Made by a program: the position numbers and the translations under genes | Shown here: positions 7,691 to 16,303 of the stretch, in pieces | How the letters are laid out: the number at the start of each line of letters is the position of its first letter | Numbering within the stretch: the first letter of the stretch is position 1 | The notes under the pieces: model-generated | Database searches by the model: none | Seen by the model: only the letters and a program-made list of their open reading frames with translations | Told to the model about the DNA's origin: nothing | Assembly (NCBI GenBank): GCA_964500225.1 | Contig: CAZCOA010000006.1 | Span: forward strand, 38,419-102,418 | DNA: 64,000 nt | From: JAAYDY01 sp964500225 | GTDB taxonomy: Bacteria; Planctomycetota; Phycisphaerae; FEN-1346; JAACEH01 | Direction of reading: 5' to 3'

Positions 7691-9010
7691 TCAGACGGCC
7701 CAGCGGTCCACCAGGTCGGCAGCGGCGGCGGGCAGAAGACCCGCCAAGTGCGCCACATCGAGAATCGTGAACCGCGACCGCATCTGGTGAGCATGCAGCA
7801 GCGCCGCCAGCAGCCGCCCGCGGTTGCAGCGAATGTCGGAGGCGGTCACGGCCGCGCCGCCGCGATCCAGACAATCGCGGATCGCCGCCGCCGGCCGGTG
7901 CATCGGCCGCAAGGCCTCCCGAAGCCGCAGCCAGGCGTCGCCCTGGCAGAGTCGGCGCTGCGCCTCGCGCAGCCGCGGCAATTTCTCGGCGTAGTGTTCG
8001 GCGACCACGCCGGCCAGCGGCCCCCAGAACGTCGCGTCGATGTCCTGCGGCGGATCGCGCCACGTGGGCCGCTCCTGCGACAACAGCCGCTCGTACAGCG
8101 CCGCCGCCAGCACGGTGCCGACCCCCACCTGCCGCCCATGCAGATCGTGCGGCTGGCCGTCCAGCGACGCCATGGCGTCGAGTGTGTGACTGATCATGTG
8201 CTCGCCGCCGGAGGCGGGGCTCGACGTGCCGGCCATCGTCATCGAGACGCCCACCAGCAGCAGCGCCGCCAGGAGGGCCTCCATCGCCTCCGGATCGCCG
8301 TCCCTGAGCCGCTCGGGCTGCTCGAAGTACAGCGGCTCGACGTCGGCGGCCAGCGTGGCCGCCCGCTCGACGTACTCGTCGCCAAACAGGAGATGGTTCA
8401 GCCGCCAGTCCATCGTGCTGACGCTCTTGGCCACTACGTCGCCGAGTCCGGCGGCGGTCATCTCGGGCGGGGCGGCCCGCAGCACGGCCGGATCGGCCAC
8501 GACGGCGCGCGGCGGCCGGGCTCGCACCAGCGTCTTCACGCCGCGCACCGCCGGGGCCACGTTGGCCGAGGCGTACCCGGTCATACTGCACGCGGTGGCG
8601 AAGCACACATACGGGATGCCCCGGTCCCCGGCCAGCCACTTGCCCAGGTCGTTGATCACGCCGCTGCCGACGGCGACGAGCAGGACGGCGCCGGCCAGTT
8701 CGCCCTCGAGCGACGCCTTGGTCACGTCGTCGCACACGGGCGACGCGCCGGCGTGCGGATCGGGGACGACGGCCTCGCGCACCGTCCATCCGGCTTGTCG
8801 CAGCGCCGAGGCGACCGCGCGTCCGGCCACCGCGTACGTGCGAACGTCCGCCAGGACGACTGCCGCCCCCACGGTGCCCTCCAGCACTTCGGCGCACACG
8901 CCCGGCATCCGCCGCGCGGCATCGGCAACGCACATCACGATCCGCGGCTCCATCATCGGATCCCACTGCCGCACACGGTCGAAGGCCGTCGCCAGAATCC
9001 CGATTCCCAC
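7691..9010 (-). CDS. sn-glycerol-1-phosphate dehydrogenase, AraM-like (439 aa)
   Basis: This member of the iron-containing alcohol dehydrogenase superfamily resembles the G1P dehydrogenases (AraM/EgsA), which reduce dihydroxyacetone phosphate to sn-glycerol-1-phosphate using NAD(P)H. The dinucleotide-binding glycine motif is VAVGSGVINDLGKWLA near residue 115. The metal-binding region shows GGEHMISHTLDAM and DLHGRQVGVGT near 280-310, with histidines in the expected places. The GTG at 9010 has GGAGGAG upstream. It sits 52 bases after the C45-like gene, probably in one operon. Specificity (G1P rather than another polyol phosphate) is by family resemblance. Confidence 0.82.
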   Translation of the reverse strand: MGIGILATAFDRVRQWDPMMEPRIVMCVADAARRMPGVCAEVLEGTVGAAVVLADVRTYAVAGRAVASALRQAGWTVREAVVPDPHAGASPVCDDVTKASLEGELAGAVLLVAVGSGVINDLGKWLAGDRGIPYVCFATACSMTGYASANVAPAVRGVKTLVRARPPRAVVADPAVLRAAPPEMTAAGLGDVVAKSVSTMDWRLNHLLFGDEYVERAATLAADVEPLYFEQPERLRDGDPEAMEALLAALLLVGVSMTMAGTSSPASGGEHMISHTLDAMASLDGQPHDLHGRQVGVGTVLAAALYERLLSQERPTWRDPPQDIDATFWGPLAGVVAEHYAEKLPRLREAQRRLCQGDAWLRLREALRPMHRPAAAIRDCLDRGGAAVTASDIRCNRGRLLAALLHAHQMRSRFTILDVAHLAGLLPAAAADLVDRWAV

Positions 9011-9062
9011 GAGTGTTACCTCCTCCGCCGGCAGCGACGAGCCGGACCGCCGGGACGGCCGC

Positions 9063-10940
9063 TCACGGCATCAGTTCGACCAGCTCGGCCTCTCGCAGCA
9101 ACTGGGCGAACTCGTAGCGGAAATAGGGTTGCGTGCAGGCATCCTTGCGGCCCGAGGCCGTGGACACGACGATCACCAGGTCTGCCGGCAGGAACAGGAT
9201 GTTGTGAAGGTTTTCGTTCTGGATGGCCACGGGATAGCACATCAGGGCCTGAGTCCGGGCCTCGTCGAACCAGCGATGGTTCTGCCGGATGCCGTCCAGG
9301 AGCGCCACGATGTTGTCGCCGTGGGCTACGACGTCATTGCCGCCCAGGTTCCAGGACGTCTGCCCGAGCTCGGTAACGTTCACCCCGTCGGGCGAGGTGA
9401 CGACGGTCGCGGCCCGCATGGTGTTGCCGTCGCTGATGAGATATCGCACCTGGGCCGTCCGAGGGGTCGCCTTCAGCGTCGCCAGGGCTTCGTCCGCCGA
9501 CGAGCATCGCTCCAGCAGTCGCCGCACGACCAGGGGCGTCGGCTCGCTGTCCCAGAGGCCCGAGCCGTCGCCGGCACCGCCGCTGACGGCGAGCTTTCGC
9601 CCGTTCATTCCGTCGAGGCACCCGATCAGCCCCGCGTAGCCGACGGAGACCAGCGGGTGCGACCCCTGCTTGCGGATCAGCATCAACGTCGCCGTATCCT
9701 GCACATCGAGCCCCGTCAGACAGTCGAGCACGCGGCCATGAATCAGCTTGCCGCCGCGGCTGGCCGGACCCGACATGGCAAAGCTCGTCCCTCGTCGCAT
9801 CGCCGGCCACGTGTTGACCAGTTGCACCTCGTCCAGCGACACGCTGGCTGCCTTGGCCAGGGCGGCCATCTCGTCCTTATACTCGGCCGCAATCTGCGGC
9901 GACTGGGCAGCCCAGCTCTTGCGGCACTCGTCGAGCGCCCACGAGCCGCGACGCAGACTCTCATACAGGCAGTTCGCATACAGCAACGAATCGATCGTCC
10001 GCGACACTTCGCGGGCCAGAAGCTTGCCGTGCTGGGCGCCGATTTCACACGGCGTCCCAGCCAGCATTGCGATGCGCCGGGCCTTGCGGATGATGAGCAG
10101 ACCGGATCCGTCCTTGCGCCGCCGGTCCACGAGCGGGCGCGGATGGTCAAGCCGGTAGGCAATTTCGCAGGCTCGCACGGCTCCGCGCATGAGCGTTCGC
10201 TCCAGTTCCACGCGGTCCACGCGAATCGTCTCGACGCCGTCGCCGGGCAGCTCGGGCAACCGGGCTTGGTCCTCGATCCGATAGACCACGCGGCCCGTGC
10301 CGGTGTCGGAGGTCCACACGATGCTGGCGATCGCGCCGGCCTGGGTGTCCACGGTGATCGTGAAGCGGCGTCCGTTGATGGGCTCGCTGCTGCGGAGGAT
10401 GACCGACCCGCCCGACGACGGCTGCTCGACGAGCTTGAACATGCCGATCATCTGGAGTGCCATGACACGGCTATCGGCGGCGCCGCGGATGATTTCGGTG
10501 GCCGCGGAAAGGTCGCCGTGGGCGGCGGCAAGGCGCTGTGTAAAGGCATCGAAGACGAGGGCGTCGGCCCCCTGGGGCGTCGGTCCTTCGCCCAGAAACA
10601 CGCGGCGACCGACATGGTCGATCAGGGCCGCCACAGAGGCCGTCCGAAGCAGCGTCAGGCGGCTCGACGCGCCCTGGACCAGCGTGCAGGCAAACTCGCC
10701 GTCGCCGCGGCGCACCAACGTCAGCCGCAACATTTCCGGCTCTGCGCCGTTAGCCTGGGGCCCGACTGTGACCTCGATGTCCCAGGTGAAGGCAGGCAGG
10801 CGTCCGTTGACGATACGGTGGGGTCCGTCGAGGCTTCGCGAGAAGGCGTCCAGGCCGGCTTGGCTGGTGGCCTGGCCGCGTGCAGCCGCTGCGGCGGTGA
10901 GGGCAATAACAGCACACAAGATCAGCCGCCGACATCCCAT
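9063..10940 (-). CDS. secreted C45 acyltransferase/peptidase-like protein lacking the nucleophile (625 aa)
   Basis: Residues 1-23 form a signal peptide ending near RGQA. Residues 24-285 are an uncharacterised region. Residues about 286-620 match the C45 family (isopenicillin N acyltransferase-like, Ntn hydrolases), visible in GAQHGKLLAREV, SFAMSGPASRGGKLIHGRVLD, GLIGCLDGMNGRKLAVSGGAG and QVRYLISDGNTMRAATV. Active homologues carry an autoprocessed Gly-Cys-Thr; here the tract reads MRRGTSF, so Gly384 (codon GGG) stands where the nucleophilic Cys should be. It is therefore probably a pseudo-enzyme or a protein of altered chemistry. It lies 34 bases after the kinase fusion on the same strand. Confidence 0.75.
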   Translation of the reverse strand: MGCRRLILCAVIALTAAAAARGQATSQAGLDAFSRSLDGPHRIVNGRLPAFTWDIEVTVGPQANGAEPEMLRLTLVRRGDGEFACTLVQGASSRLTLLRTASVAALIDHVGRRVFLGEGPTPQGADALVFDAFTQRLAAAHGDLSAATEIIRGAADSRVMALQMIGMFKLVEQPSSGGSVILRSSEPINGRRFTITVDTQAGAIASIVWTSDTGTGRVVYRIEDQARLPELPGDGVETIRVDRVELERTLMRGAVRACEIAYRLDHPRPLVDRRRKDGSGLLIIRKARRIAMLAGTPCEIGAQHGKLLAREVSRTIDSLLYANCLYESLRRGSWALDECRKSWAAQSPQIAAEYKDEMAALAKAASVSLDEVQLVNTWPAMRRGTSFAMSGPASRGGKLIHGRVLDCLTGLDVQDTATLMLIRKQGSHPLVSVGYAGLIGCLDGMNGRKLAVSGGAGDGSGLWDSEPTPLVVRRLLERCSSADEALATLKATPRTAQVRYLISDGNTMRAATVVTSPDGVNVTELGQTSWNLGGNDVVAHGDNIVALLDGIRQNHRWFDEARTQALMCYPVAIQNENLHNILFLPADLVIVVSTASGRKDACTQPYFRYEFAQLLREAELVELMP

Positions 10941-10974
10941 CGTTCAGGTACTCCGTCCCTGCTTCGGCGCGTTG

Positions 10975-13671
10975 CTACAGACGCAACAGTCCGCTTCCCT
11001 CGATCGGCCGGCACACCGTGACCGCAGGCTTCAGCCCTCGCGGTCGGTACGACTCGCGTGCAATCTTGCGCTTGAGGCGTTCGACCGCGTCGGCGCGAAC
11101 CAGGACCATCATGCACCCGCCGAGCCCCGCGCCGCTGAGCTGCGCGCCGAGCACCCCCTCGACCGTCATGGCCACATCGACCATGTGGTCGATTTCGGGG
11201 ACGCTGCACGCATAGCCGCCCGGCTGGTTGTAGATCTGCGCGCGCAACACACGCTCCGGCTGCTCGCTCTGAAGGTCGGCTGCAAGCGCCCGCAGGGCGG
11301 CATCGCTGATGCCGTAGTCGTGCACTACCATTTTACCCGAGGCGTCGCGCCGCGTCACACGATCGCCGTCATGCGACACGCACATCATTCGGCCGAACTC
11401 CTCGAGTTGCCCGGTCTTCAGAAGTTCACCGCATCGCTCGCTGCGGGCGCATTCGGCCAACCCGTACAGCATAACGCTGCGGATGTCATAAGCCGTCGGT
11501 TCGCTGTGGGTCTGGAAGATGCGCTCGGCCTTGTCGCGGTGAGCGGCCGAAAGCTCCTGGCGCAGTTGTTCGCGCGTCATCGTCGGCGGCAGCGACGCCA
11601 ACATCTCATAGATCACATGCGGGCGCACGTGCAGCCGCTCGGGATTGATGTCGCGCAAATGCTCGATGAGGTGTGCCAGGTGCGGATACCGGTCGAGAAT
11701 GAGCATCTGGGCGAACTCGTAGGCGGCGACCTTCTGGTTGAAGATATCGCGGGCTCCGGCGCTTTTCTTGGCCTCGATCAGCGAGTTGAAGACCACCAGG
11801 CGATAGTCGTCCGGGATGCCCGGCGTGTACTCGAAGGCGAACGGGAAGAACCGGATGCGTGACACCTGGCTGCGTCGGCCGAACTTCATGGCGGCATGGT
11901 CTCCCGCGCCGCCGCGGCTGCCGACGTACCATTCGCCTTCGCCGCACAGGTCCACGAAGTCCGATGCGGTCACGTCGAGGCGGTTGCAGGCAATGGTGGC
12001 CTCGCCGGCGGCAACCACGATGGCCGACGAACTGCTGAGGCCGGCCGCCTGGGGAATGTCGCCGAGGACGGCCACATCCATACCGTTGACGCGGACGTGA
12101 CGGAAGCTCCCCTGGAGCCGCAGGCACGCCGCCTTCACGTAGTTGCTCCAGTCCCCGCGGGCGTCCAGAACCATTTGCTGCACGCGACGCGAGGTGATAT
12201 AGCCGAGCCAGTCGTCCCATGGGACGGCGGCCAGTTCGGCGCCGATGGAGAACTCGTGGTCGGGAAACGCCCTGGCATCGACATTGACCAGCCGCACGGT
12301 GTCGTCCTCGCGCGGCGAAGCGACCATGAGCACTTCGCGGTTGATGGCCATGGGATTGATGTATCCGCCGCGATGCTCCACGTGCCGGCCCATGAGGTTG
12401 ACCCGCCCTGGGGCTCGGGCGATGATGGCCTCGCGCTGGGCGCCATAGCGGCGTGCGAACAGGCGCAGCACCTTCTGATAGGCCGCCACGCGCTCGGCCA
12501 GCAACTCGTCGTCGTCGCCATAGATGCGCCGCAAGGCGCGTCGCAGCGCCGGGCCGTTGTCCTGAAACGCCTTGAGCCACTGGGCCACCGGCCGGCAGGC
12601 GGACGGGTCGATTCTGGGCCGCCCGCTGCGCGCGGAGACCTCGGCCTTGCGTTCGCGGGCCGTCACGGTCGCCTCGACCGCCAGGAGTTGGTCGGGCGTA
12701 TTGTACCCCAGGATGTCGTCAGGGTCGGCCAGCGGCAGGGCCCGGACCTTCCATCTCGGGCGGCCGTCGCCGTCGCGGCTGCGAAGCAGATGGGTGACCA
12801 CGTCAGGCAGATAGAGTTCGCCCTGGGCCGTACGCGCCGTCAGCCGCGCGACGCCTTCGGCCAGGGCTTCGCTGCGGAACAGGTAGAGGCTCTCGTTGAC
12901 GTAGGTCCCGTCGCGTGCGGCCTGGTCGCCCGTGACCGGACCGGCGGGCGTGTCGATGACTGTGGCAGCTTCGGGCGCCAAGGCTCGCACGTCGGCCGCC
13001 GGCACCGATCCGTCGCCCGCCATCAGCTCGCCCAGCGGGCCGAGAATCTTCGCCGCCTTTCGCTGGTGCGGAATCGTCTCGGCCACCAGTTGCCGCAGGG
13101 CGGCCCGCGCGATGGAGCGTTTGCCTTCCAGGGCCGACCGCACACGCGCGATCACCCGGGCCCGGTCCACGTCGGCCTGCTCCAGCAGCCATCGGACCCG
13201 CCCCTGATCGTCCACCGCCACACGGCCCTGATCGGGGCTCGGTTTGGCCGTCACAGCGAATAAGGCATCGCAGGAAGAACGATGGAACTCGTCCACCAGT
13301 TCGCCGAACACGTGCGGGGCAATGACTTTGTCGCCCATCGTCACCAGCACCAGGCCGGCGAATCGCATCCGTTCCAGCGGCGCGAAACCGACCCGGGTCG
13401 CGTCGCCCGTGCCGTTCTGCCGCCGTTGAAGCACAAACAGCGTCTCGGGATAGGCATCGCCGACCGTCCGGACCACATCGCCGGCCAGCGCCCCGACGAC
13501 CACGACGATCGCGTCGCACCCCTGCTCGCGCAGCGAGCCGACCAGCCGGTTGATCGACGGCACGCCCGCGACGGGGAAGCAGACCTTGTGCTTTTCGGCA
13601 GATCCCATGCGCGTGCCCTGCCCCGCGGCCAGGATGATCGCCGCCATGGGTGTCTTTTGGCTCTGGTTCAT
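10975..13671 (-). CDS. fusion of sugar nucleotidyltransferase and galactokinase-like GHMP kinase (898 aa)
   Basis: Residues 1-330 are a GlmU/RmlA-type nucleotidyltransferase: LAAGQGTRMG at 14-23, a downstream lysine, a GTGDA motif near 88 and VTMGD near 110. Residues about 420-890 are a galactokinase-like GHMP kinase: GRVNLMG at 422-428, GLSSSSA at 544-550 (phosphate-binding loop) and LSGAGLGGCMM near 855. The galactokinase signature reads GRHVEH instead of the usual GEHTDY, so the sugar may not be galactose. One chain could phosphorylate a free sugar and then form an NDP-sugar, like the unrelated-order fucokinase/GDP-fucose pyrophosphorylase FKP. The ATG at 13671 was chosen over one 17 codons upstream because homology begins nearby. 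Confidence 0.82.
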   Translation of the reverse strand: MNQSQKTPMAAIILAAGQGTRMGSAEKHKVCFPVAGVPSINRLVGSLREQGCDAIVVVVGALAGDVVRTVGDAYPETLFVLQRRQNGTGDATRVGFAPLERMRFAGLVLVTMGDKVIAPHVFGELVDEFHRSSCDALFAVTAKPSPDQGRVAVDDQGRVRWLLEQADVDRARVIARVRSALEGKRSIARAALRQLVAETIPHQRKAAKILGPLGELMAGDGSVPAADVRALAPEAATVIDTPAGPVTGDQAARDGTYVNESLYLFRSEALAEGVARLTARTAQGELYLPDVVTHLLRSRDGDGRPRWKVRALPLADPDDILGYNTPDQLLAVEATVTARERKAEVSARSGRPRIDPSACRPVAQWLKAFQDNGPALRRALRRIYGDDDELLAERVAAYQKVLRLFARRYGAQREAIIARAPGRVNLMGRHVEHRGGYINPMAINREVLMVASPREDDTVRLVNVDARAFPDHEFSIGAELAAVPWDDWLGYITSRRVQQMVLDARGDWSNYVKAACLRLQGSFRHVRVNGMDVAVLGDIPQAAGLSSSSAIVVAAGEATIACNRLDVTASDFVDLCGEGEWYVGSRGGAGDHAAMKFGRRSQVSRIRFFPFAFEYTPGIPDDYRLVVFNSLIEAKKSAGARDIFNQKVAAYEFAQMLILDRYPHLAHLIEHLRDINPERLHVRPHVIYEMLASLPPTMTREQLRQELSAAHRDKAERIFQTHSEPTAYDIRSVMLYGLAECARSERCGELLKTGQLEEFGRMMCVSHDGDRVTRRDASGKMVVHDYGISDAALRALAADLQSEQPERVLRAQIYNQPGGYACSVPEIDHMVDVAMTVEGVLGAQLSGAGLGGCMMVLVRADAVERLKRKIARESYRPRGLKPAVTVCRPIEGSGLLRL

Positions 13672-13764
13672 CGTTAACCGTCTCCCACAGGATAGACCAA
13701 GCGGGTGTACGCCGCGACGCACTCCCCGGTTGAACAGATCTCGCCCCCAGGGGCGCGAGCCCGG

Positions 13765-15282
13765 TCAGATGACGCGCCCCTGGGGCTGGAACACATTCTG
13801 CGCCCGGCCGTTCCATGAGGCATACTGCCGGTACCCCGCGACCACTCCGTGGCACGTCTTGCCGATCTGAAGCACGCGTTCCATCTCGCATTGACTTGGT
13901 GGATACCGCCGCCAGTCGTCGCCGTCGAACGGGTCGCTGTAGCCGTCGGCGCGGAAGTAGTCCATGGCAGCGAGCTTCAGGCGGGCCTTGTCCTCGGCCG
14001 CCGCCGGGTCGTCAGCCCGATTGCGCAACTCCTGCGGATCGTCGTCGAGGTCGAACAACTGTTCCTTGCGGTCCTGGGCGGAAAAGATGTACTTCCATCG
14101 GCCGTCGATGGCTGCATAGAGGGCGTGCCCCTTCTCGGCGAACTGGCCGACGAAGACCTCGCGCGTCGTCGCGGCAGGCCGGGCCGCCACATCCAGCAGG
14201 TTGGCTCCGCGACACGCCCGCGGCGTCGCGACGCCCGCGGCCGCAAGAAACGTCGGCAGAATGTCCTCGTGGCTGACCAGCCGGCTGCATCGTCGGCCTC
14301 GCGGCACGCGCCCCGGCCAGCGCATCAGAAGCGGCACACGCCCCGGCCCCTCGTACCACGACCGTTTGCCCCAGCAATGGTGGTCGCCCAGAAACTCGCC
14401 GTGGTCGCTGTTGAACACCACCAGGGTGTTGTCGGCCTGGCCGGTCCGCTCGAGCGCGGCCAGAATCCGCCCGACCTGCACATCCACCTGGCTGATGGTC
14501 GCCCAGTAGTGAGCCTTCTGGGCCTGACACAGGTGATCGTCCGGGTCGCGGTCCATCCACTTGCCGACGTTCTGAAGGAACTGCCAGAAGTTGCGGCTGG
14601 CTTTGCACTCGGGCCCGCGGATCGGCAGCGGCATCTCCACCGGATCGTACAACGTGTTGAACGGCACCGTCGGATCGAACGGCGGGTGCGGCTTGATGAA
14701 GCCCGTCCAGCACAGCCACGGACGATCGCTGCCGGCCTGCTCCTCGATGAATCGGACCGTCCGGTCGCCCGTCCACGTGGTCGTGTGCAGCCGATCCGGC
14801 AACTGGCTGACCTGCGGCACATAGTAGAGGTGGCTCCGCATGCCGTGCGGTTCCTCGGCCCACTGGAATCCCGCGGCGTGCAGGTCGGCCAGAAAATCGT
14901 CCTCGGCGACCGTGCCGGGAATCTCTTCCGACAGGCAGAGTCGCTCGGCCCCGAAGCCCTCGCGGGCGGGCTTGAAGTGCATCTTGCCGATGCACTGCGT
15001 CAGGTACCCTGCTTCGCGCAAGAGCCGCAGGAACGTCGGCGCTTCGGTCGAGTAAGGATGCCCATTGGAAAAGCAGCCCGTGCGGTGCGGCGGCAGGCCC
15101 GTCATCATCACCGACCGAGCGGGCACACACTCGGGGCTCGACGTGTAGCAACGGTCGAATACGGCGCCATCGGCCGCCAGACGGTCCAGATGCGGCGTGA
15201 AGATTTGGCTATTGCCATAGCACCCCAGCGTATCCCATCGTTGCTGGTCCGTGATGACATACAATATATTGGGCCTGGCCAT
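13765..15282 (-). CDS. family S1 sulfatase (505 aa)
   Basis: This is an arylsulfatase-superfamily enzyme hydrolysing sulfate esters, likely on polysaccharide-derived sugars. The formylglycine motif is CVPAR (Cys52, Pro54, Arg56), so it needs maturation by a formylglycine-generating enzyme not in this window. Metal ligands appear in VITDQQR (Asp12) and FNSDHGEFLGDH near residue 315. Conserved sequence begins at MARPNILYV, which sets the start at 15282; the open frame continues 56 codons upstream without resemblance. No signal peptide is visible, so the substrate may be an imported oligosaccharide. It lies 93 bases upstream of the kinase fusion on the same strand. Confidence 0.92.
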   Translation of the reverse strand: MARPNILYVITDQQRWDTLGCYGNSQIFTPHLDRLAADGAVFDRCYTSSPECVPARSVMMTGLPPHRTGCFSNGHPYSTEAPTFLRLLREAGYLTQCIGKMHFKPAREGFGAERLCLSEEIPGTVAEDDFLADLHAAGFQWAEEPHGMRSHLYYVPQVSQLPDRLHTTTWTGDRTVRFIEEQAGSDRPWLCWTGFIKPHPPFDPTVPFNTLYDPVEMPLPIRGPECKASRNFWQFLQNVGKWMDRDPDDHLCQAQKAHYWATISQVDVQVGRILAALERTGQADNTLVVFNSDHGEFLGDHHCWGKRSWYEGPGRVPLLMRWPGRVPRGRRCSRLVSHEDILPTFLAAAGVATPRACRGANLLDVAARPAATTREVFVGQFAEKGHALYAAIDGRWKYIFSAQDRKEQLFDLDDDPQELRNRADDPAAAEDKARLKLAAMDYFRADGYSDPFDGDDWRRYPPSQCEMERVLQIGKTCHGVVAGYRQYASWNGRAQNVFQPQGRVI

Positions 15283-15367
15283 ATCAAAATGCCCTTTCGC
15301 TCCGTCTAGTGTGACACAGCGCGACCCGAAAGGCAAATCGCCCTCCCCGTCGCAGACGGGATTTTTG

Positions 15368-15396
15368 ATTGTACATTGAGAGCGTCGAATTGCCAG
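15368..15396 (-). promoter_or_regulatory. candidate promoter of the sulfatase gene
   Basis: On the minus strand CTGGCA (15391-15396) and TACAAT (15368-15373) are separated by 17 bases. The leader of about 80 bases would contain the small hairpin CCCGTC/GACGGG (15346-15360). Confidence 0.33.
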
Positions 15397-15607
15397 CGCC
15401 GGCGGGCGAAGGAAAGACGTCCGTCGGCCGGCGGCCGAATCCGACCTCACGGCACGTCATACCAGGCTGGGCAGGCGCGGCACCCAAGCTGACCCCAGGG
15501 CTATGCCAACCCGGGTCCCCGCACGGGTACAAGAGCGTCGCCTGGCACGCTGGCAGATGCAAAGATTTCTTTACAGGAAATTCACCCATGCGCGCCGAGA
15601 TCCATGG
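15397..15607. other. intergenic, no gene recognised
   Basis: This is the divergent region between the sulfatase and the CBM48 gene. Apart from promoter-like elements at both edges I see no gene, repeat or strong structure. Confidence 0.4.
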
Positions 15608-15613
15608 TATAAT
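15608..15613 (+). promoter_or_regulatory. -10 element upstream of the CBM48 gene
   Basis: A perfect TATAAT stands in GC-rich DNA about 115 bases before the CBM48 start. No good -35 lies 16-18 bases upstream; the nearest, TTCACC (15581-15586), is 21 bases away. Only the -10 is claimed. Confidence 0.35.
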
Positions 15614-15729
15614 GCGACCGTTCGGCTGGCCGGTGCAATACCGCACATCGCGCTACAGCAAGTCGTGGGTTGCCGGCCAAGGACGGCCGAGCACATGGTT
15701 ACTTTGTCGCTGGGGGGAGGAGGTAGGCC

Positions 15730-16050
15730 ATGGTCGCCAAAGGTCGCAACAGTAAGAACGTACGTCTGACGTTCAACCACAATGTAGCGGGTCCGGTCTT
15801 TGTCGCCGGAACGTTCAACGGCTGGAGCACCCAAGCCACACCCATGAAGCGGTCGAGGGACGGCCGGTGGGAGGTGCTGCTGAAGCTGCCGCCCGGCGAG
15901 CACCAGTTCCGCTATTTCGCCAACGGCAAGTGGTTCACCGACTACGCCGCCGACGGCGTCATCCCGAACGGCTTGGGCGACTTCAACTCCATCGTCCGCG
16001 TGCCGCAGGAAACGGGATCGAAGGTCGCCAAAGCCGCCGCGGCCGACTGA
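15730..16050 (+). CDS. single-domain CBM48 (glycogen-binding/isoamylase N-terminal) protein (106 aa)
   Basis: Almost the whole chain is one immunoglobulin-like glycan-binding domain of the CBM48/AMPK-beta type: VFVAGTFNGW near residue 24, then the MKR..DGRWEVLLKLPPGEHQFRYFANGKW core near 39-75 and a final DFNSIVRV strand. The conserved aromatic residues used for starch or glycogen binding are present. No catalytic domain is attached. A strong GGAGGAGG sequence precedes the ATG. It probably binds glycogen or regulates a glycogen enzyme; the glucan phosphorylase at 23.3-25.8 kb is a candidate partner, but that link is inference. Confidence 0.85.
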   Translation: MVAKGRNSKNVRLTFNHNVAGPVFVAGTFNGWSTQATPMKRSRDGRWEVLLKLPPGEHQFRYFANGKWFTDYAADGVIPNGLGDFNSIVRVPQETGSKVAKAAAAD

Positions 16051-16303
16051 ATCATTGCCGCCGGAGCTTCAGGCTTCCTCACATGTGTCATGATCGGCGC
16101 AGCGTCCGTGCCAGGCGTTTGCGCCGTTCGTGTTTCCTGGGCGTCCGCAACCTGTCGGTCCACAACCGCCTGGTACGCTGCCCGCCTGCACCGGTCCGGC
16201 AGTGTGAACCGCCGGAACGCGGGGCGCACCGCCCCCACGGCAGCCCGCGACACCACAGAACACATCTGCCGCCCATGGTCGCCCGACGCCTGAGCCGAGG
16301 CGG

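Noticed and set aside
8196..11021. Long plus-strand open frame (941 codons)
   Set aside because: It lies antisense to glycerol-1-phosphate dehydrogenase and the C45-like gene; the composition is that of a GC-rich shadow frame with no family resemblance.
15346..15366. CCCGTC/GACGGG hairpin followed by ATTTTT on the plus strand
   Set aside because: It looks like an intrinsic terminator, but no plus-strand gene lies upstream of it; on the minus strand it falls in the sulfatase leader without a T-run.
15570..15613. TTTACA as a -35 for the TATAAT at 15608
   Set aside because: The spacing is 32 bases, far too long for a sigma70-type promoter.
16090..16293. Possible small gene of 67 codons between the CBM48 gene and the ABC permease
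   Set aside because: No ribosome binding site, no recognisable sequence, and codon composition resembles intergenic DNA.
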